NCBI RefSeq assembly: GCF_006970865.1
Contig: NZ_CP035503.1
Coordinates: 1,687,001-1,751,000 of the forward strand
From: Rhodoferax sediminis
Lineage (GTDB): Bacteria; Pseudomonadota; Gammaproteobacteria; Burkholderiales; Burkholderiaceae_C
Length of the DNA stretch: 64,000 bases
Reading direction: 5' to 3'
Part shown: piece by piece, positions 27,447 to 36,638 of the stretch
Numbering within the stretch: the stretch's first letter is position 1
Layout: every line of letters begins with the position of its first letter
Program-made: the position numbers and the translations under genes
The notes under the pieces: generated by a model
Database searches by the model: none
What the model was told of the DNA's origin: nothing
Seen by the model: only the letters and a program-made list of their open reading frames with translations

Positions 27447-28837
27447 ATGCGTTCACATTCTGCAATACAAGCTGCTGACAAAGCCGTTTCGATGCGTACC
27501 GTAGCGGCAGCAAGTGCCATCGGAACCACCATCGAGTGGTATGACTTCCTCATCTACGCAACTGCTGCATCCCTGGTTCTCAATACTCTTTTCTTTCCTA
27601 CGCACGACCCCCTGGTAGGAAAGCTTCTCTCCATTGGCACCATTGGTGTGGGTTCTTCGCGCGCCCACTCGGCGCCATTATTTTGAGCCATTTTGGGGAG
27701 CGGCTGGGGCGCAAGTCCATGCTGATCCTGACGCTTGTAAGTATGGGGGTAGCGACCATGCTGATTGGCCTGCTGCCGACATACAAAAGCATAGGCATCG
27801 CGGCGCCGATCCTTCTGGTGGTGTGTCGGCTTATTCAGGGAATTGCCGTCGGTGGCGAGTGGGGTGGGGCGGTATTGATGGCTATCGAACATGCGCCGCC
27901 CAACAAGCGCGGCTTCTATGGAAGCATCGTCCAGATAGGCTTCCCATTGGGCATGGCGCTGGGTACCGCATCGTTCTTTGCGTTAGCCTACCTCAGCGAT
28001 GAACAGTTCATGTCCTGGGGCTGGAGGATACCTTTCCTGGCAAGCGCAGTGCTGGTCGTGATCGGGACCTTCATCAGGCTGCACATCGAGGAAACACCGG
28101 ATTTCCAACGCGACTTGCGCGAGGGAAAAATTGAGCGGTTTCCGGTCCTCGAAACCATACGGCGCCACCCCAAAGATCTGCTCATCGGGCTCGGTGCGCG
28201 GATTACCGAAATATCGTGGATCTACGTCATTACGATTTTTGGCTTGAGCTACGCCGTGACGAATCTGGGCCTGCCTCGCAGCTTGGTGCTCGGTGCCATC
28301 GCCCTTGGTGCCGTGGGGGAGCTGATTACGATCCCTCTGTTCGGTGCGCTTTCCGATCGCGTGGGGCGCCGTCCTATCTATCTGCTTGGCTGTCTTGCCG
28401 CCATCGGCTTGTCGTTCCCGATTTTTTGGGCGATCGAAACCCGGGACCCCCTTATGGTGACCTTGGCGTTCGTTATTGGGATGTCAGTGGGACACGGCAT
28501 CATGTATGGCGTCCAGGCCAGTTTTCTCAGTGAAATGTTTCCGTCCAGCTTGCGCTATAGCGGCTCGTCGCTCGGCTACCAGCTGGCTGCGCCCATCGGG
28601 GGTGGCCTGGTTCCGGTCGCTGCGGCCGCAATTGTGGGTGGAACTCACGGCGCGACATGGCCCGTTTCGCTGCTGATGATTGCAATAGCCCTGGTCACAA
28701 TCGTGGCCGTACTGTACGCAAAAGAAACGGCTCCGCGGGTTGCCAGGGGCCGTGGACTTACAGACCGGTCACCTCGACCAGACGACGAGGTACTGAGTTC
28801 GGAGTTAGCACAGCCGGCAGTTCCGCGCGGCTCATAA
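27447..28837 (+). pseudogene. MFS metabolite:H+ symporter, interrupted by a one-base frameshift
   Basis: Two adjacent frames together make a full major-facilitator protein of the metabolite:H+ symporter (ShiA/ProP-like) type. The first frame (27447 on) opens with SAIGTTIEWYDFLIYATAASL and runs to GTIGVG; the second resumes with FFARPLGAIILSHFGERLGRKSM and continues to 28837. The switch is at 27653-27656, where GGTTCTTC should read GGTTTCTTC, so a single T has been lost. A good Shine-Dalgarno (TGGAGA) precedes 27447. If the base is truly absent the gene is dead, though the second half remains intact; a sequencing or assembly error is the alternative. Confidence 0.85.
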
Positions 28838-28938
28838 AATCTGCCCGATTCCTCGGCGGAAAGCAGTTGACGCCCCGCCATTCGAAGGCCATGCGGCGCG
28901 GCGCGACGCCGATCCACCACGGTCGGCCATCCGCCGGG

Positions 28939-29583
28939 TCAGGCGAGATTCTCGCGTGACCCAGCGGGGGAGTACATGATCACCAGTGCCGTAGCGGCAC
29001 CGGACAGGCTATGCCCCCGATGGGGCATGCGGGAATCGAAGTGGATGGCGTCGCCCGCTTCGAGCAGGTACTTCTCCATTCCCACTTGCCATTCAATTCT
29101 GCCGGTCAGCACGTAAAGCAACTCTTCCCCGTCATGCTGAAAGAAGACGAATTTGTCCACTTCGGCAGGAAACGAGAACAGAAAGGGTTGCAGCGCATGC
29201 GCCGCAGTGGCGTTGCTCAGGGCGAAATAGTCGTATCCAAACGCACTGCCGCCCAATACGGTTGGGCGCTTTTCATCGTGCCGGACCACGCTCACGCCAC
29301 GCCACGCGACGCTGACTCCCGGTGCCGATAGCAGACTTGCAGCCTCGATGCCGAGTACCTCGGCGAGCCGGGAGAGCGTCGCGATCGGAGGCACCTTCTT
29401 GCCGTTCTCGATTCGAGACAGGTAGCCTTTGTCAAATCCGGCTTGTGCCGCCATTTGTTCGAGTGTGAGACCGGCGGCGCGTCTTCGTCTGCGCAGGCGC
29501 CGGCCGAGCTCATTTGAAACGGGGGAGTCACTAGACGCTGTGTCTGCGGGAGGGGATTTGTCGGAGCTGTTGCCAATTGCCAT
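28939..29583 (-). CDS. XRE-family regulator with C-terminal cupin sensor domain
   Basis: A 214-residue protein. Residues about 25-80 form an HTH_3 domain (LRRRRRAAGLTLEQMAAQAG followed by KGYLSRIENGKKVPP). Residues about 120-205 form a cupin with HDGEELLYVLTGRIEWQVG and GDAIHFDSRMPHRG. Proteins of this design (PuuR-like) sense small molecules, often amines or amino acids. It is divergent from the orphan binding-protein gene at 29775, a plausible target, and 3' to the broken MFS gene, another candidate. Confidence 0.88.
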   Translation of the reverse strand: MAIGNSSDKSPPADTASSDSPVSNELGRRLRRRRRAAGLTLEQMAAQAGFDKGYLSRIENGKKVPPIATLSRLAEVLGIEAASLLSAPGVSVAWRGVSVVRHDEKRPTVLGGSAFGYDYFALSNATAAHALQPFLFSFPAEVDKFVFFQHDGEELLYVLTGRIEWQVGMEKYLLEAGDAIHFDSRMPHRGHSLSGAATALVIMYSPAGSRENLA

Positions 29584-29774
29584 GATTTCATTTTATCGGC
29601 ATGGCAGGTGCTGACCTTTATCGAGTTGGGCGGCGGTATGCCGTAGTCGCAAGCCATGCGCAGGCATGGCAGTGGACGAATCAGCGTTGGGGTTGGGTAA
29701 ACCACGAGGCCACGTGTCGGGGTTTCACTGAAAATGAATCCTCTAACCCCCCTTCATATCCTGCAAGGAACCCC

Positions 29775-30665
29775 ATGAATATGAAAACATCTGCGCTGAT
29801 GACCGCGTTGCTGCTGGTGGCTGGCCTTGGCCAAGCCGCCGCGGCCGATACCCTGGGCAAGATTGCCGAAAGCAACAAGATGACGGTGGCCTACCGCGAA
29901 TCGTCGGTGCCGTTCAGCTACCTGACGGGATCGACCAAGGCGGTAGGGTTCGCGGTCGACATGACCGAGGCGATTGTCAAAGCGGTCAAGACCAAGCTCA
30001 ACAAGCCGAACCTGCAGGTGGACTACATGCCGGTGACATCGCAAAACCGCATCCCCCTGCTGGCCAACGGCACCATCGACCTGGAGTGCGGCTCCACCAC
30101 CAACAACACGGCGCGCGGCAAGGACGTGGCGTTCGCCATCAACCACTTCTACACCGGCACACGGCTGCTGGTGAAGAAATCCTCGGGCGTTAAAAACTAC
30201 GCCGACCTGGCCGGCAAGACGGTGGCCAGTACGACCGGCACCACCAACGTACAGGTGCTTCGCAAATACAGCGCGGACCACAACCTGGGGATGAACATCC
30301 TTCTGGGCAAGGACCATGACGACTCGCTCTTGCTGGTCGAAAACGACCGTGCGCTGGCGTTCGCCATGGACGACGTGCTGCTGTTTGGCCTGAGAGCAAA
30401 TTCGAAGGATCCGGCCTCGCTGGAAGTGGTGGGCGATTCGCTGCAGGTCGAGCCCTATGCCTGCATGCTGCGCAAGGACGATCCCGCCTTCAAGACGCTG
30501 GTCGACGGCGTGATTTCGGGGATGATGAAGTCGGGTGAGTTCGAGAAGCTCTACAACAAGTGGTTCATGTCGCCGATTCCGCCGAAGAACATCAACCTGA
30601 ACCTGCCGATGAGCCAGCAGTTGCGCGACAACCTCACGGCGCAAAGCGACAAGCCTGCGCTGTAG
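29775..30665 (+). CDS. amino-acid-type ABC transporter substrate-binding protein (orphan)
   Basis: A 296-residue family 3 (GltI/glutamate-aspartate-like) binding protein with signal peptide MNMKTSALMTALLLVAGLG, then ESNKMTVAYRESSVPFSYL, LANGTIDLECGSTTNN and LAGKTVASTTGTTN. CAAGGAA lies 6 bp before the ATG. No permease or ATPase genes follow, so it must share a transporter encoded elsewhere. Its 3' end overlaps the convergent Hsp15 gene by 32 bp. Confidence 0.9.
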   Translation: MNMKTSALMTALLLVAGLGQAAAADTLGKIAESNKMTVAYRESSVPFSYLTGSTKAVGFAVDMTEAIVKAVKTKLNKPNLQVDYMPVTSQNRIPLLANGTIDLECGSTTNNTARGKDVAFAINHFYTGTRLLVKKSSGVKNYADLAGKTVASTTGTTNVQVLRKYSADHNLGMNILLGKDHDDSLLLVENDRALAFAMDDVLLFGLRANSKDPASLEVVGDSLQVEPYACMLRKDDPAFKTLVDGVISGMMKSGEFEKLYNKWFMSPIPPKNINLNLPMSQQLRDNLTAQSDKPAL

Positions 30666-31086
30666 ACGCAGCGCCGCCTTGTGAATCGCTGGACGCGCTC
30701 CAGCGGTTGTTCCAGGCTTTTTGAATATCGCGCCGGTCGCGCTTGGTGGGGCGCCCATGCTCGATGCTGTGGGCCGGTTCGCCGGCAAAGCGGCGCTGCT
30801 CGGCGGCCAGTGCGCGCAGGCGCAGGCTCTCGACCGTTTCTTCATACAACTGCTGTGCCACCAGCGCGGGCCCGCGCATTCCACTCAAACCCCGGACCAC
30901 GACGGTGCGCGTGACCAGGCCCTGGCGCATAACGACAGTGTCGTCCAGCCTGACCTCGCGCGCCGGTTTGGCGTCCTGCCCATTGACCTGTACGCGGCCC
31001 TTGCCGACCTCATCGGCGGCGAGCGAGCGCGTCTTGTAGAAGCGCGCGGCCCAGAGCCACTTGTCGAGTCGAAGTTTTTCACTCAT
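30634..31086 (-). CDS. hslR: Hsp15-type S4-domain RNA-binding protein
   Basis: A 150-residue protein opening with KLRLDKWLWAARFYKTRSLA, the S4 RNA-binding domain signature, followed by GRVQVNGQDAKPAREVR. Hsp15 binds free 50S subunits that carry nascent chains and helps recycle them. The ATG at 31086 immediately precedes the S4 domain. The basic tail GRPTKRDRRDIQKAW is characteristic. The gene converges on the orphan binding protein. Confidence 0.88.
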   Translation of the reverse strand: MSEKLRLDKWLWAARFYKTRSLAADEVGKGRVQVNGQDAKPAREVRLDDTVVMRQGLVTRTVVVRGLSGMRGPALVAQQLYEETVESLRLRALAAEQRRFAGEPAHSIEHGRPTKRDRRDIQKAWNNRWSASSDSQGGAASTAQACRFAP

Positions 31087-31157
31087 GGGCCGCCATATTA
31101 AGGCAGGCCAACCGTCATGGCGCGCAGTGCCCGCCATCGAGGCGCTAACATCCGCGC

Positions 31158-32693
31158 ATGGAAGACACCGACACCCGGCCGCAGGCCACCGAGGGCGCCG
31201 CCACGGCGGGACTGCCGCAGGACGCCGACAGCATCTTGGCGCTCGCTGCGCGCTCGATGTTTCACCTGTTTTCCAGCATCAGCCAGGGCATGTTCCTGGT
31301 GGATCGCACCGGGCGGATTGTCTGGGTCAACGAGGGCTACAAGCGCTTTCTGCCGGCACTCGGGTTCTCGTCGGTGGAGCAGTTTGTCGGCCACATGGTC
31401 GAGGAAGTGATTCCCAACACGCAAATGCGCCAGGTGCTGGAAACCGGCGAGGCGTACCTGATCGACCTGTTGACCAACCGTGCCGGCACCTTTGTGGTGA
31501 GCCGCATCCCGCTGCGCGGCGGCGACGACGAGATCATTGGTGCCATCGGCATCGTGCTGTTCGACCATCCCGAGAACACGCTCAAGCCGCTGATCAGCAA
31601 GTTTGCCAGGATGCAGCGTGATCTGGACGATGCGCGCCGCGAACTGGCGACCCAGCGTGTGATCCAGGGCGCGGGTCAGCGTCCGTCCAAGTACACCTTT
31701 GCCAATTTCGTGGGCGCAAGTCCGGCGGCCGTGGAGGTCAAGCGCCAGGCCCGGCGTGCCGCCCAGTCGTCCAGCCCGGTGCTGCTGCTGGGCGAGACCG
31801 GCACCGGCAAGGAACTGCTGGCGCATGCGGTGCATGCCGCTTCGGCGCGCGCGCGTGGCCCGCTGGTCAGTGTCAACATCGCCGCCGTGCCGGACACCCT
31901 GCTCGAGGCCGAGTTTTTTGGCGTGGTACCGGGCGCCTATACCGGCGCCGAGCGCAAGGGGCGCGACGGCAAGTTCAAGCTGGCCGACGGCGGCACGCTG
32001 TTCCTGGACGAGATTGGCGACATGCCGCAAAGCCTGCAGGCCAAGCTGTTGCGCGCTTTGCAGGAGGGCGAGATCGAGCCGCTGGGCTCCAACAAGCTGG
32101 TGCCGTTCGACGCGCGCGTGATTGCGGCCACCTCGTGCGATCTGGCGACGCTGGTGCGCGAGGGCAGGTTCCGTGAAGACCTGTACTACCGGCTCAATGT
32201 GTTGCCTATTCGCGTGCCGCCGCTGCGCGAGCGGCGCGCCGATATCCCCGCGCTGGTCGAGGCGTTGGGCGAAGACATCGGGCTGCGCAATGGCGCGCCG
32301 CTGCCCGAAGTGACGCCCGAGGCGCTGGCACTGCTGTCCGCGCAAACCTGGCGCGGCAACATCCGCGAATTGCGCAATGTGCTGGAACAGGCCGCCATGC
32401 GCAGCGATTCGCCGCGTATCGACGCGCCCCAGCTGGAGGTGGTGTTGCGCGAGGCCGGCATCGAGAAGATCGCCCCCGTGGCGGCAATGCAGCCAGTGCC
32501 GGGACACGAGGCTGCGGCTGCGGCGGGAGACGGTGCCTCGCCTTTGCGCCCGCTGGCGCAGCAGATCGAGGAACTGGAGCGGCAGGCGATCAGCGCCGCA
32601 CTGGCTGCCAGCGGTGGCAACAAGCTGGCAGCGGCGCGGCTGCTGGGCATCTCCCGCGCAACGCTTTATGACCGTTTGAATCTGATTGTCTGA
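31158..32693 (+). CDS. sigma-54-dependent transcriptional activator with PAS sensor domain
   Basis: A 511-residue enhancer-binding protein. A PAS domain (about residues 30-150, SQGMFLVDRTGRIVWVNEGY) is followed by a short coiled coil. The AAA+ domain has Walker A GETGTGKE near 212, Walker B GGTLFLDEIGD, and the sigma-54-contacting loop as GAYTGA (the usual form is GAFTGA). A C-terminal Fis-type HTH (NKLAAARLLGISRATLYDRL) completes it. The gene lies just upstream of a consensus sigma-54 promoter and a Liv-type ABC operon, the obvious target. Confidence 0.93.
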   Translation: MEDTDTRPQATEGAATAGLPQDADSILALAARSMFHLFSSISQGMFLVDRTGRIVWVNEGYKRFLPALGFSSVEQFVGHMVEEVIPNTQMRQVLETGEAYLIDLLTNRAGTFVVSRIPLRGGDDEIIGAIGIVLFDHPENTLKPLISKFARMQRDLDDARRELATQRVIQGAGQRPSKYTFANFVGASPAAVEVKRQARRAAQSSSPVLLLGETGTGKELLAHAVHAASARARGPLVSVNIAAVPDTLLEAEFFGVVPGAYTGAERKGRDGKFKLADGGTLFLDEIGDMPQSLQAKLLRALQEGEIEPLGSNKLVPFDARVIAATSCDLATLVREGRFREDLYYRLNVLPIRVPPLRERRADIPALVEALGEDIGLRNGAPLPEVTPEALALLSAQTWRGNIRELRNVLEQAAMRSDSPRIDAPQLEVVLREAGIEKIAPVAAMQPVPGHEAAAAAGDGASPLRPLAQQIEELERQAISAALAASGGNKLAAARLLGISRATLYDRLNLIV

Positions 32694-32698
32694 AAATA

Positions 32699-32734
32699 AT
32701 ACATATGTATACATAACAGTCAAAATAATTGACT
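32699..32734. promoter_or_regulatory. candidate upstream activator sites (palindromes)
   Basis: Two overlapping perfect palindromes, ATACATATGTAT (32699-32710) and ATGTATACAT (32705-32714), are followed by AGTCAA-aataa-TTGACT (32718-32734). They lie 63-98 bp upstream of the -24/-12 element, a suitable position for binding of the Fis-type activator encoded immediately upstream. Assignment inferred from position and symmetry. Confidence 0.45.
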
Positions 32735-32796
32735 AACGATTGAACAGTGAAGAGCATGACCCATAAAAAGTCTATAAGGATCAATGCATTACGTTT

Positions 32797-32812
32797 TGGC
32801 ACAACCTGTGCA
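32797..32812 (+). promoter_or_regulatory. sigma-54 (-24/-12) promoter
   Basis: TGGCAC-AACCT-GTGCA matches the RpoN consensus TGGCAC-N5-TTGCA at all but one position, with exact GG-N10-GC spacing (32798-32799 and 32810-32811). Transcription would start near 32823, leaving a leader of about 34 nt with AAGGAG before the binding-protein ATG at 32857. Confidence 0.85.
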
Positions 32813-32856
32813 ATGATGTTGTGGAATCTATTGGCATAAAACAAGGAGACTTCTTC

Positions 32857-34047
32857 ATGCATCGTCGCACCATGGTGGCGCTCACCGCGCTGGCCGCTAC
32901 CACTTTCGCATCCGTACCGGCCTTCAGCCAGTCCAAGGAAATCCGCATTGCCCATGTCCATAGCATGACGGGCCCGCTCGAGGCCTATGGCAAGCAGACG
33001 CAAACCGGCTTCATGATGGGCCTGGATTACGCGACCGGCGGCACCATGATGGTGGCCGGCAAGAAGATCGTCGTGATCGAGAAGGACGACCAGGGCAAGC
33101 CGGATCTGGGCAAGTCGCTGCTCGCTGCCGCCTACTCGGACGACAAGGCCGATCTGGCCGTCGGTCCCACCTCGTCGGGCGTGGCGCTGGCCATGCTGCC
33201 GGTAGCGGAGGAGTACAAGAAGATCCTGCTGGTCGAGCCGGCCGTGGCCGACTCGATCACGGGCGACAAGTGGAACAAATACATTTTCCGCACCGGCCGC
33301 AACAGCTCGCAGGATGCGATCTCCAACGCCGTGGCGCTGGACAAGCCGGGTGTAAGCATCGCCACGCTGGCGCAGGACTATGCCTTTGGCCGCGACGGTG
33401 TGAAGGCGTTCAAGGCCGCCATCCACAAGGCGAAGATCGTGCATGAGGAATACCTGCCGGCGAACACCACGGACTTCACTGCCGGGGCCCAGCGCCTGAT
33501 CGACGCGCTCAAGGACAAGCCGGGCCGCAAGGTGATCTGGATCGTGTGGGCCGGCGCCGGTAACCCGTTCAAGATCGCCGACATGGATCTCAAGCGTTAC
33601 GGCATCGAGATCGCCACCGGCGGCAACATCCTGCCGGCCATGGCCGCCTACAAGAACTTCCCCGGCATGGAAGGCGCGACCTACTACTACTTCGGTATAC
33701 CGAAGAACCCGGTCAACGATGCGCTGGTGTCGATGCACTACAAGGAGTTCAAGAGCCCGCCGGACTTTTTCACGGCCGGCGGCTTCTCGGCGGCCATGGC
33801 GATCGTCACGGCGCTCAAGAAGACGAACGGCGACACCAACACCAATACGCTGATCAAGACCATGGAAGGCATGAGCTTTGACACGCCCAAGGGGAAGATG
33901 ACCTTCCGCAAGGAAGACCACCAGGCCATGCAGTCGATGTACCACTTCAAAATCAAGGTCGATCCGGCGTTTGCCTGGGGTGTGCCCGAGCTGGTCCACG
34001 AGATCACGCCCGTCGAAATGGATATTCCGATCCTGAACAAGCGCTAA
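32857..34047 (+). CDS. branched-chain-type ABC transporter substrate-binding protein
   Basis: A 396-residue type I periplasmic binding protein. Signal peptide residues about 1-24 (MHRRTMVALTALAATTFASV, cleaved near AFSQS) precede KEIRIAHVHSMTGPLEAYG. AAGGAG lies 8-13 bp upstream. It is not a close relative of the three binding proteins of the catabolic island. It heads a six-gene operon under the sigma-54 promoter. Substrate unknown; aromatic or short-chain organic acids are usual for this subgroup. Confidence 0.92.
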   Translation: MHRRTMVALTALAATTFASVPAFSQSKEIRIAHVHSMTGPLEAYGKQTQTGFMMGLDYATGGTMMVAGKKIVVIEKDDQGKPDLGKSLLAAAYSDDKADLAVGPTSSGVALAMLPVAEEYKKILLVEPAVADSITGDKWNKYIFRTGRNSSQDAISNAVALDKPGVSIATLAQDYAFGRDGVKAFKAAIHKAKIVHEEYLPANTTDFTAGAQRLIDALKDKPGRKVIWIVWAGAGNPFKIADMDLKRYGIEIATGGNILPAMAAYKNFPGMEGATYYYFGIPKNPVNDALVSMHYKEFKSPPDFFTAGGFSAAMAIVTALKKTNGDTNTNTLIKTMEGMSFDTPKGKMTFRKEDHQAMQSMYHFKIKVDPAFAWGVPELVHEITPVEMDIPILNKR

Positions 34048-34058
34048 GCCCCGAGCAG

Positions 34059-35504
34059 ATGCTGGAAACGCGCGGGCTCACCATTCGTTTTGGTGGCCAC
34101 GTCGCGGTCAACGATGTCACGTGCAGCTTTGCACCGGGCACGTTGACTGCCATCGTCGGCCCTAACGGGGCGGGCAAGACCACTTATTTCAATCTGATCT
34201 CGGGCCAGCTCAAGGCGACCAGTGGCGCGGTGCTGCTCGATGGGCAGGATCTGTCAGGCATGAACGCCTCGGCGCGCACGCGGGCCGGGCTGGGCCGGGC
34301 GTTCCAGCTGACCAACCTGTTTCCGAACCTGACCGTGCTGGAGAATGTGCGGCTCGCCGTGCAGGCCACCCGTGCGGGCCCGCATCATCACGGACTGAAC
34401 CTGTGGAGCATCTGGAGCGACCACAAGGCGCTGACCCGACGCGCCGAGGAAGTGCTGGAGGCGGTCGCCATGAGCGACAAGGAGCATATGCCGGTGGCCG
34501 GTCTGCCGCATGGCGACCAGCGCAAGCTGGAAGTGGCCTTGCTGATGGCGCTGGAGTCCAGCGTGTTCATGTTCGACGAGCCCACGGCCGGCATGAGCGC
34601 CGATGAGGCGCCGGTGATCCTGAACCTGATTCGCCAGCTGCGGCTCGACAAGAGCAAGACGATCCTGCTGGTGGAGCACAAGATGGACGTAGTGCGCGAG
34701 CTGGCCGACCGCATCATCGTGCTGCATAACGGCACGCTGGTGGCCGATGGCGAACCGGCTGAAGTGATAGCTTCACCGATCGTTCAGGAGGCTTACTTGG
34801 GGGTTAACCCCCAAGACGCTTCCGCGCAAGATGTGGCTCCCCCCAACCCGGCCTTCCCCCTCAAGGGGGAAGGGGATCTGCACCATGAGCGCGAATCTTT
34901 TGACCCTCTCGGGCGTACACACCCATATCGGCGCGTACCACATCCTGCACGGCGTGGACCTGGTGGTGCCGCGCGGCCAGCTGACCATGCTGCTGGGGCG
35001 CAACGGCGCCGGCAAGAGCACCACGCTGCGCACCATCATGGGTTTGTGGCAGGCATCGCAGGGGCGCATCACCTTTGCCGGGCGCGATATCACCGCGCTG
35101 GCGACGCCGCAGATTGCCGCGCTCAACATTGCCTATGTGCCCGAGACCATGGGCATTTTTTCCGATCTCACGGTGAAAGAAAACATGCTGCTGGCAGCGC
35201 GCAGCGCCAGGCGCGCCAGCCAGATGGACGAAGCGCGCCTCCAATGGATTTTTTCGCTGTTTCCCGCCGTGGAAAAATTCTGGAATCACCCGGCGGGCAA
35301 GCTCTCGGGCGGGCAAAAGCAGATGCTCGCGGTGGCGCGTGCCATCGTCGAGCCGCGCGAGCTGCTGATCGTGGACGAGCCCAGCAAAGGCCTGGCGCCG
35401 GCCATCATCAACAACATGATCGATGCCTTCGCGCAGCTCAAGGCCAGTGGCGTGACCATTTTGCTGGTGGAGCAGAACATCAACTTCGCCATACAGCTGG
35501 GTGA
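34059..35504 (+). CDS. branched-chain-type ABC ATPase (LivG-like) with run-on C-terminus
   Basis: The functional ATPase is residues 1 to about 248: Walker [10 protein letters not shown], signature LPHGDQRKLEVA, Walker B VFMFDEPTAGM, and the LivG-typical end PIVQEAYLG. No stop follows. The frame continues through a palindromic intergenic repeat (34796-34873) and then out of frame across most of the LivF gene to 35504, giving 481 codons; the last roughly 230 are low-complexity Arg/His/Ala-rich sequence with no domain. Either an odd extended protein is made or a base change or repeat insertion has removed the natural stop near 34800. Confidence 0.75.
   Translation: MLETRGLTIRFGGHVAVNDVTCSFAPGTLTAIVGPNGAGKTTYFNLISGQLKATSGAVLLDGQDLSGMNASARTRAGLGRAFQLTNLFPNLTVLENVRLAVQATRAGPHHHGLNLWSIWSDHKALTRRAEEVLEAVAMSDKEHMPVAGLPHGDQRKLEVALLMALESSVFMFDEPTAGMSADEAPVILNLIRQLRLDKSKTILLVEHKMDVVRELADRIIVLHNGTLVADGEPAEVIASPIVQEAYLGVNPQDASAQDVAPPNPAFPLKGEGDLHHERESFDPLGRTHPYRRVPHPARRGPGGAARPADHAAGAQRRRQEHHAAHHHGFVAGIAGAHHLCRARYHRAGDAADCRAQHCLCARDHGHFFRSHGERKHAAGSAQRQARQPDGRSAPPMDFFAVSRRGKILESPGGQALGRAKADARGGACHRRAARAADRGRAQQRPGAGHHQQHDRCLRAAQGQWRDHFAGGAEHQLRHTAG
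34796..34873. repeat. palindromic REP-like element between LivG and LivF genes
   Basis: Two perfect hairpins: CTTGGGGGTTAACCCCCAAG (34796-34815) and CCTTCCCCC-TCAA-GGGGGAAGG (34852-34873). The second shares the CCCCC-TCAA-GGGGG core with the element at 53466-53479. Together they replace the region where the LivG stop codon would be expected. Confidence 0.75.
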
Positions 35505-35610
35505 CAGCGTCGCCGTGATGGACAACGGGCGCGTGGTCCACAGCGGCACCATGCAGGCGCTGGCCGACGACAAGGTCATGCAACGCTCCTTGCTGGGCTT
35601 GGCGCTATGA
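34885..35610 (+). CDS. branched-chain-type ABC ATPase (LivF-like)
   Basis: A 241-residue ATPase with Walker A GRNGAGKST, signature LSGGQKQMLAVARA and Walker B LLIVDEPSKGLAP. The ATG at 34885 follows AAGGGGAT. The gene lies entirely in a different frame from the run-on part of the upstream LivG-like frame. It completes the ATPase pair of this operon. Confidence 0.92.
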   Translation: MSANLLTLSGVHTHIGAYHILHGVDLVVPRGQLTMLLGRNGAGKSTTLRTIMGLWQASQGRITFAGRDITALATPQIAALNIAYVPETMGIFSDLTVKENMLLAARSARRASQMDEARLQWIFSLFPAVEKFWNHPAGKLSGGQKQMLAVARAIVEPRELLIVDEPSKGLAPAIINNMIDAFAQLKASGVTILLVEQNINFAIQLGDSVAVMDNGRVVHSGTMQALADDKVMQRSLLGLAL

Positions 35611-35643
35611 GCGCGGCACACAACGTGGCAAGCGTGGGAGCAC
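35611..35643 (+). repeat. partial copy of a dispersed repeat upstream of the LivH gene
   Basis: The 33-bp gap between LivF and LivH genes contains GTGGCAAGCGTGGG (35625-35638) preceded by GCGCGGCACAC. The same block, with GCGCTGCACAC, lies at 44278-44317 between hpnE and hpnD. This supports a repeat family that also supplies sequence next to a translation start. Confidence 0.55.
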
Positions 35644-35644
35644 T

Positions 35645-36625
35645 ATGAACCTGGATTTCGACTGGAAACCCCTCGCGCTGGTGCCGCTGCTGGCCGTGCT
35701 GATGCTGCCGCTGATCGGTTCTGGCTCGACCTGGCTCACGCTCACGGTCGCGGGGCTGGCCATGGGCATGATCATTTTCATCATCGCCTCGGGGCTGACG
35801 CTGGTGTTCGGCCTGATGGACGTGCTCAACTTCGGGCACGGCGTGTTCATCGCGCTCGGCGCCTTTGTGGCGACCAGCGTGCTCGGTGCCATGAGCGACT
35901 GGACCGGCTCCCATGAGCTCTGGCGCAATCTGGTGGCGGTGGTGCCCGCCATGCTGATCGCGATGGCGGTTGCGGGTGCCGTGGGACTGGCGTTCGAGCG
36001 TTTCATTGTGCAGCCGGTGTATGGCCAGCACCTCAAGCAGATCCTGATCACCATGGGCGGGATGATCATTGGCGAGGAACTCATCAAGGTCATCTGGGGG
36101 CCGGCGCAAATTCCACTGCCGCTGCCCGAGGCCATGCGCGGTTCGCTGCTGGCGGGCGATGCCGCCATCGAGAAATTCCGCCTGCTGGCGGTGGTGGTGG
36201 GCGTCGCGGTGTTTGCGCTGCTGGCCTGGGTGCTCGGGCGCACCAAGGTCGGCCTGCTGGTGCGTGCGGGTGTGCAGGATCGCGAGATGGTCGAGTCGCT
36301 CGGTTACCGCATCAAGCGCCTGTTTGTCGGGGTGTTTGTGGCGGGCAGCGCGCTGGCCGGCCTGGGTGGCGTGATGTGGGGCATGTACCAGCAAAGTGTG
36401 GTGCCGCAAATGGGCTCGCAGGTGAACATCCTGATTTTCATTGTCATCATCATCGGCGGCCTGGGCTCCACCGGCGGCGCGCTGATCGGCGCCTTGCTGG
36501 TCGGGTTGATGGCCAACTACACCGGCTTTCTGGTGCCGAAGGTGGCGCTGTTCTCCAACATCGCGCTGATGGTGGCCATTTTGCTGTGGCGCCCGCAGGG
36601 CGTCTATCCGGTCACCAATCGTTGA
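35645..36625 (+). CDS. branched-chain-type ABC transporter permease (LivH-like)
   Basis: A 326-residue inner-membrane protein with about eight hydrophobic segments and the LivH core IIASGLTLVFGLMDVLNFGHGVFIALGAF, plus the cytoplasmic loop MVESLGYRIKRLFVGVF and GGLGSTGGALIGALLVG near the end. It forms the permease dimer with the LivM-like protein that follows 13 bp downstream. GTGGGAG precedes the ATG. Confidence 0.92.
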   Translation: MNLDFDWKPLALVPLLAVLMLPLIGSGSTWLTLTVAGLAMGMIIFIIASGLTLVFGLMDVLNFGHGVFIALGAFVATSVLGAMSDWTGSHELWRNLVAVVPAMLIAMAVAGAVGLAFERFIVQPVYGQHLKQILITMGGMIIGEELIKVIWGPAQIPLPLPEAMRGSLLAGDAAIEKFRLLAVVVGVAVFALLAWVLGRTKVGLLVRAGVQDREMVESLGYRIKRLFVGVFVAGSALAGLGGVMWGMYQQSVVPQMGSQVNILIFIVIIIGGLGSTGGALIGALLVGLMANYTGFLVPKVALFSNIALMVAILLWRPQGVYPVTNR

Positions 36626-36638
36626 TCCCGAGGCCGCC

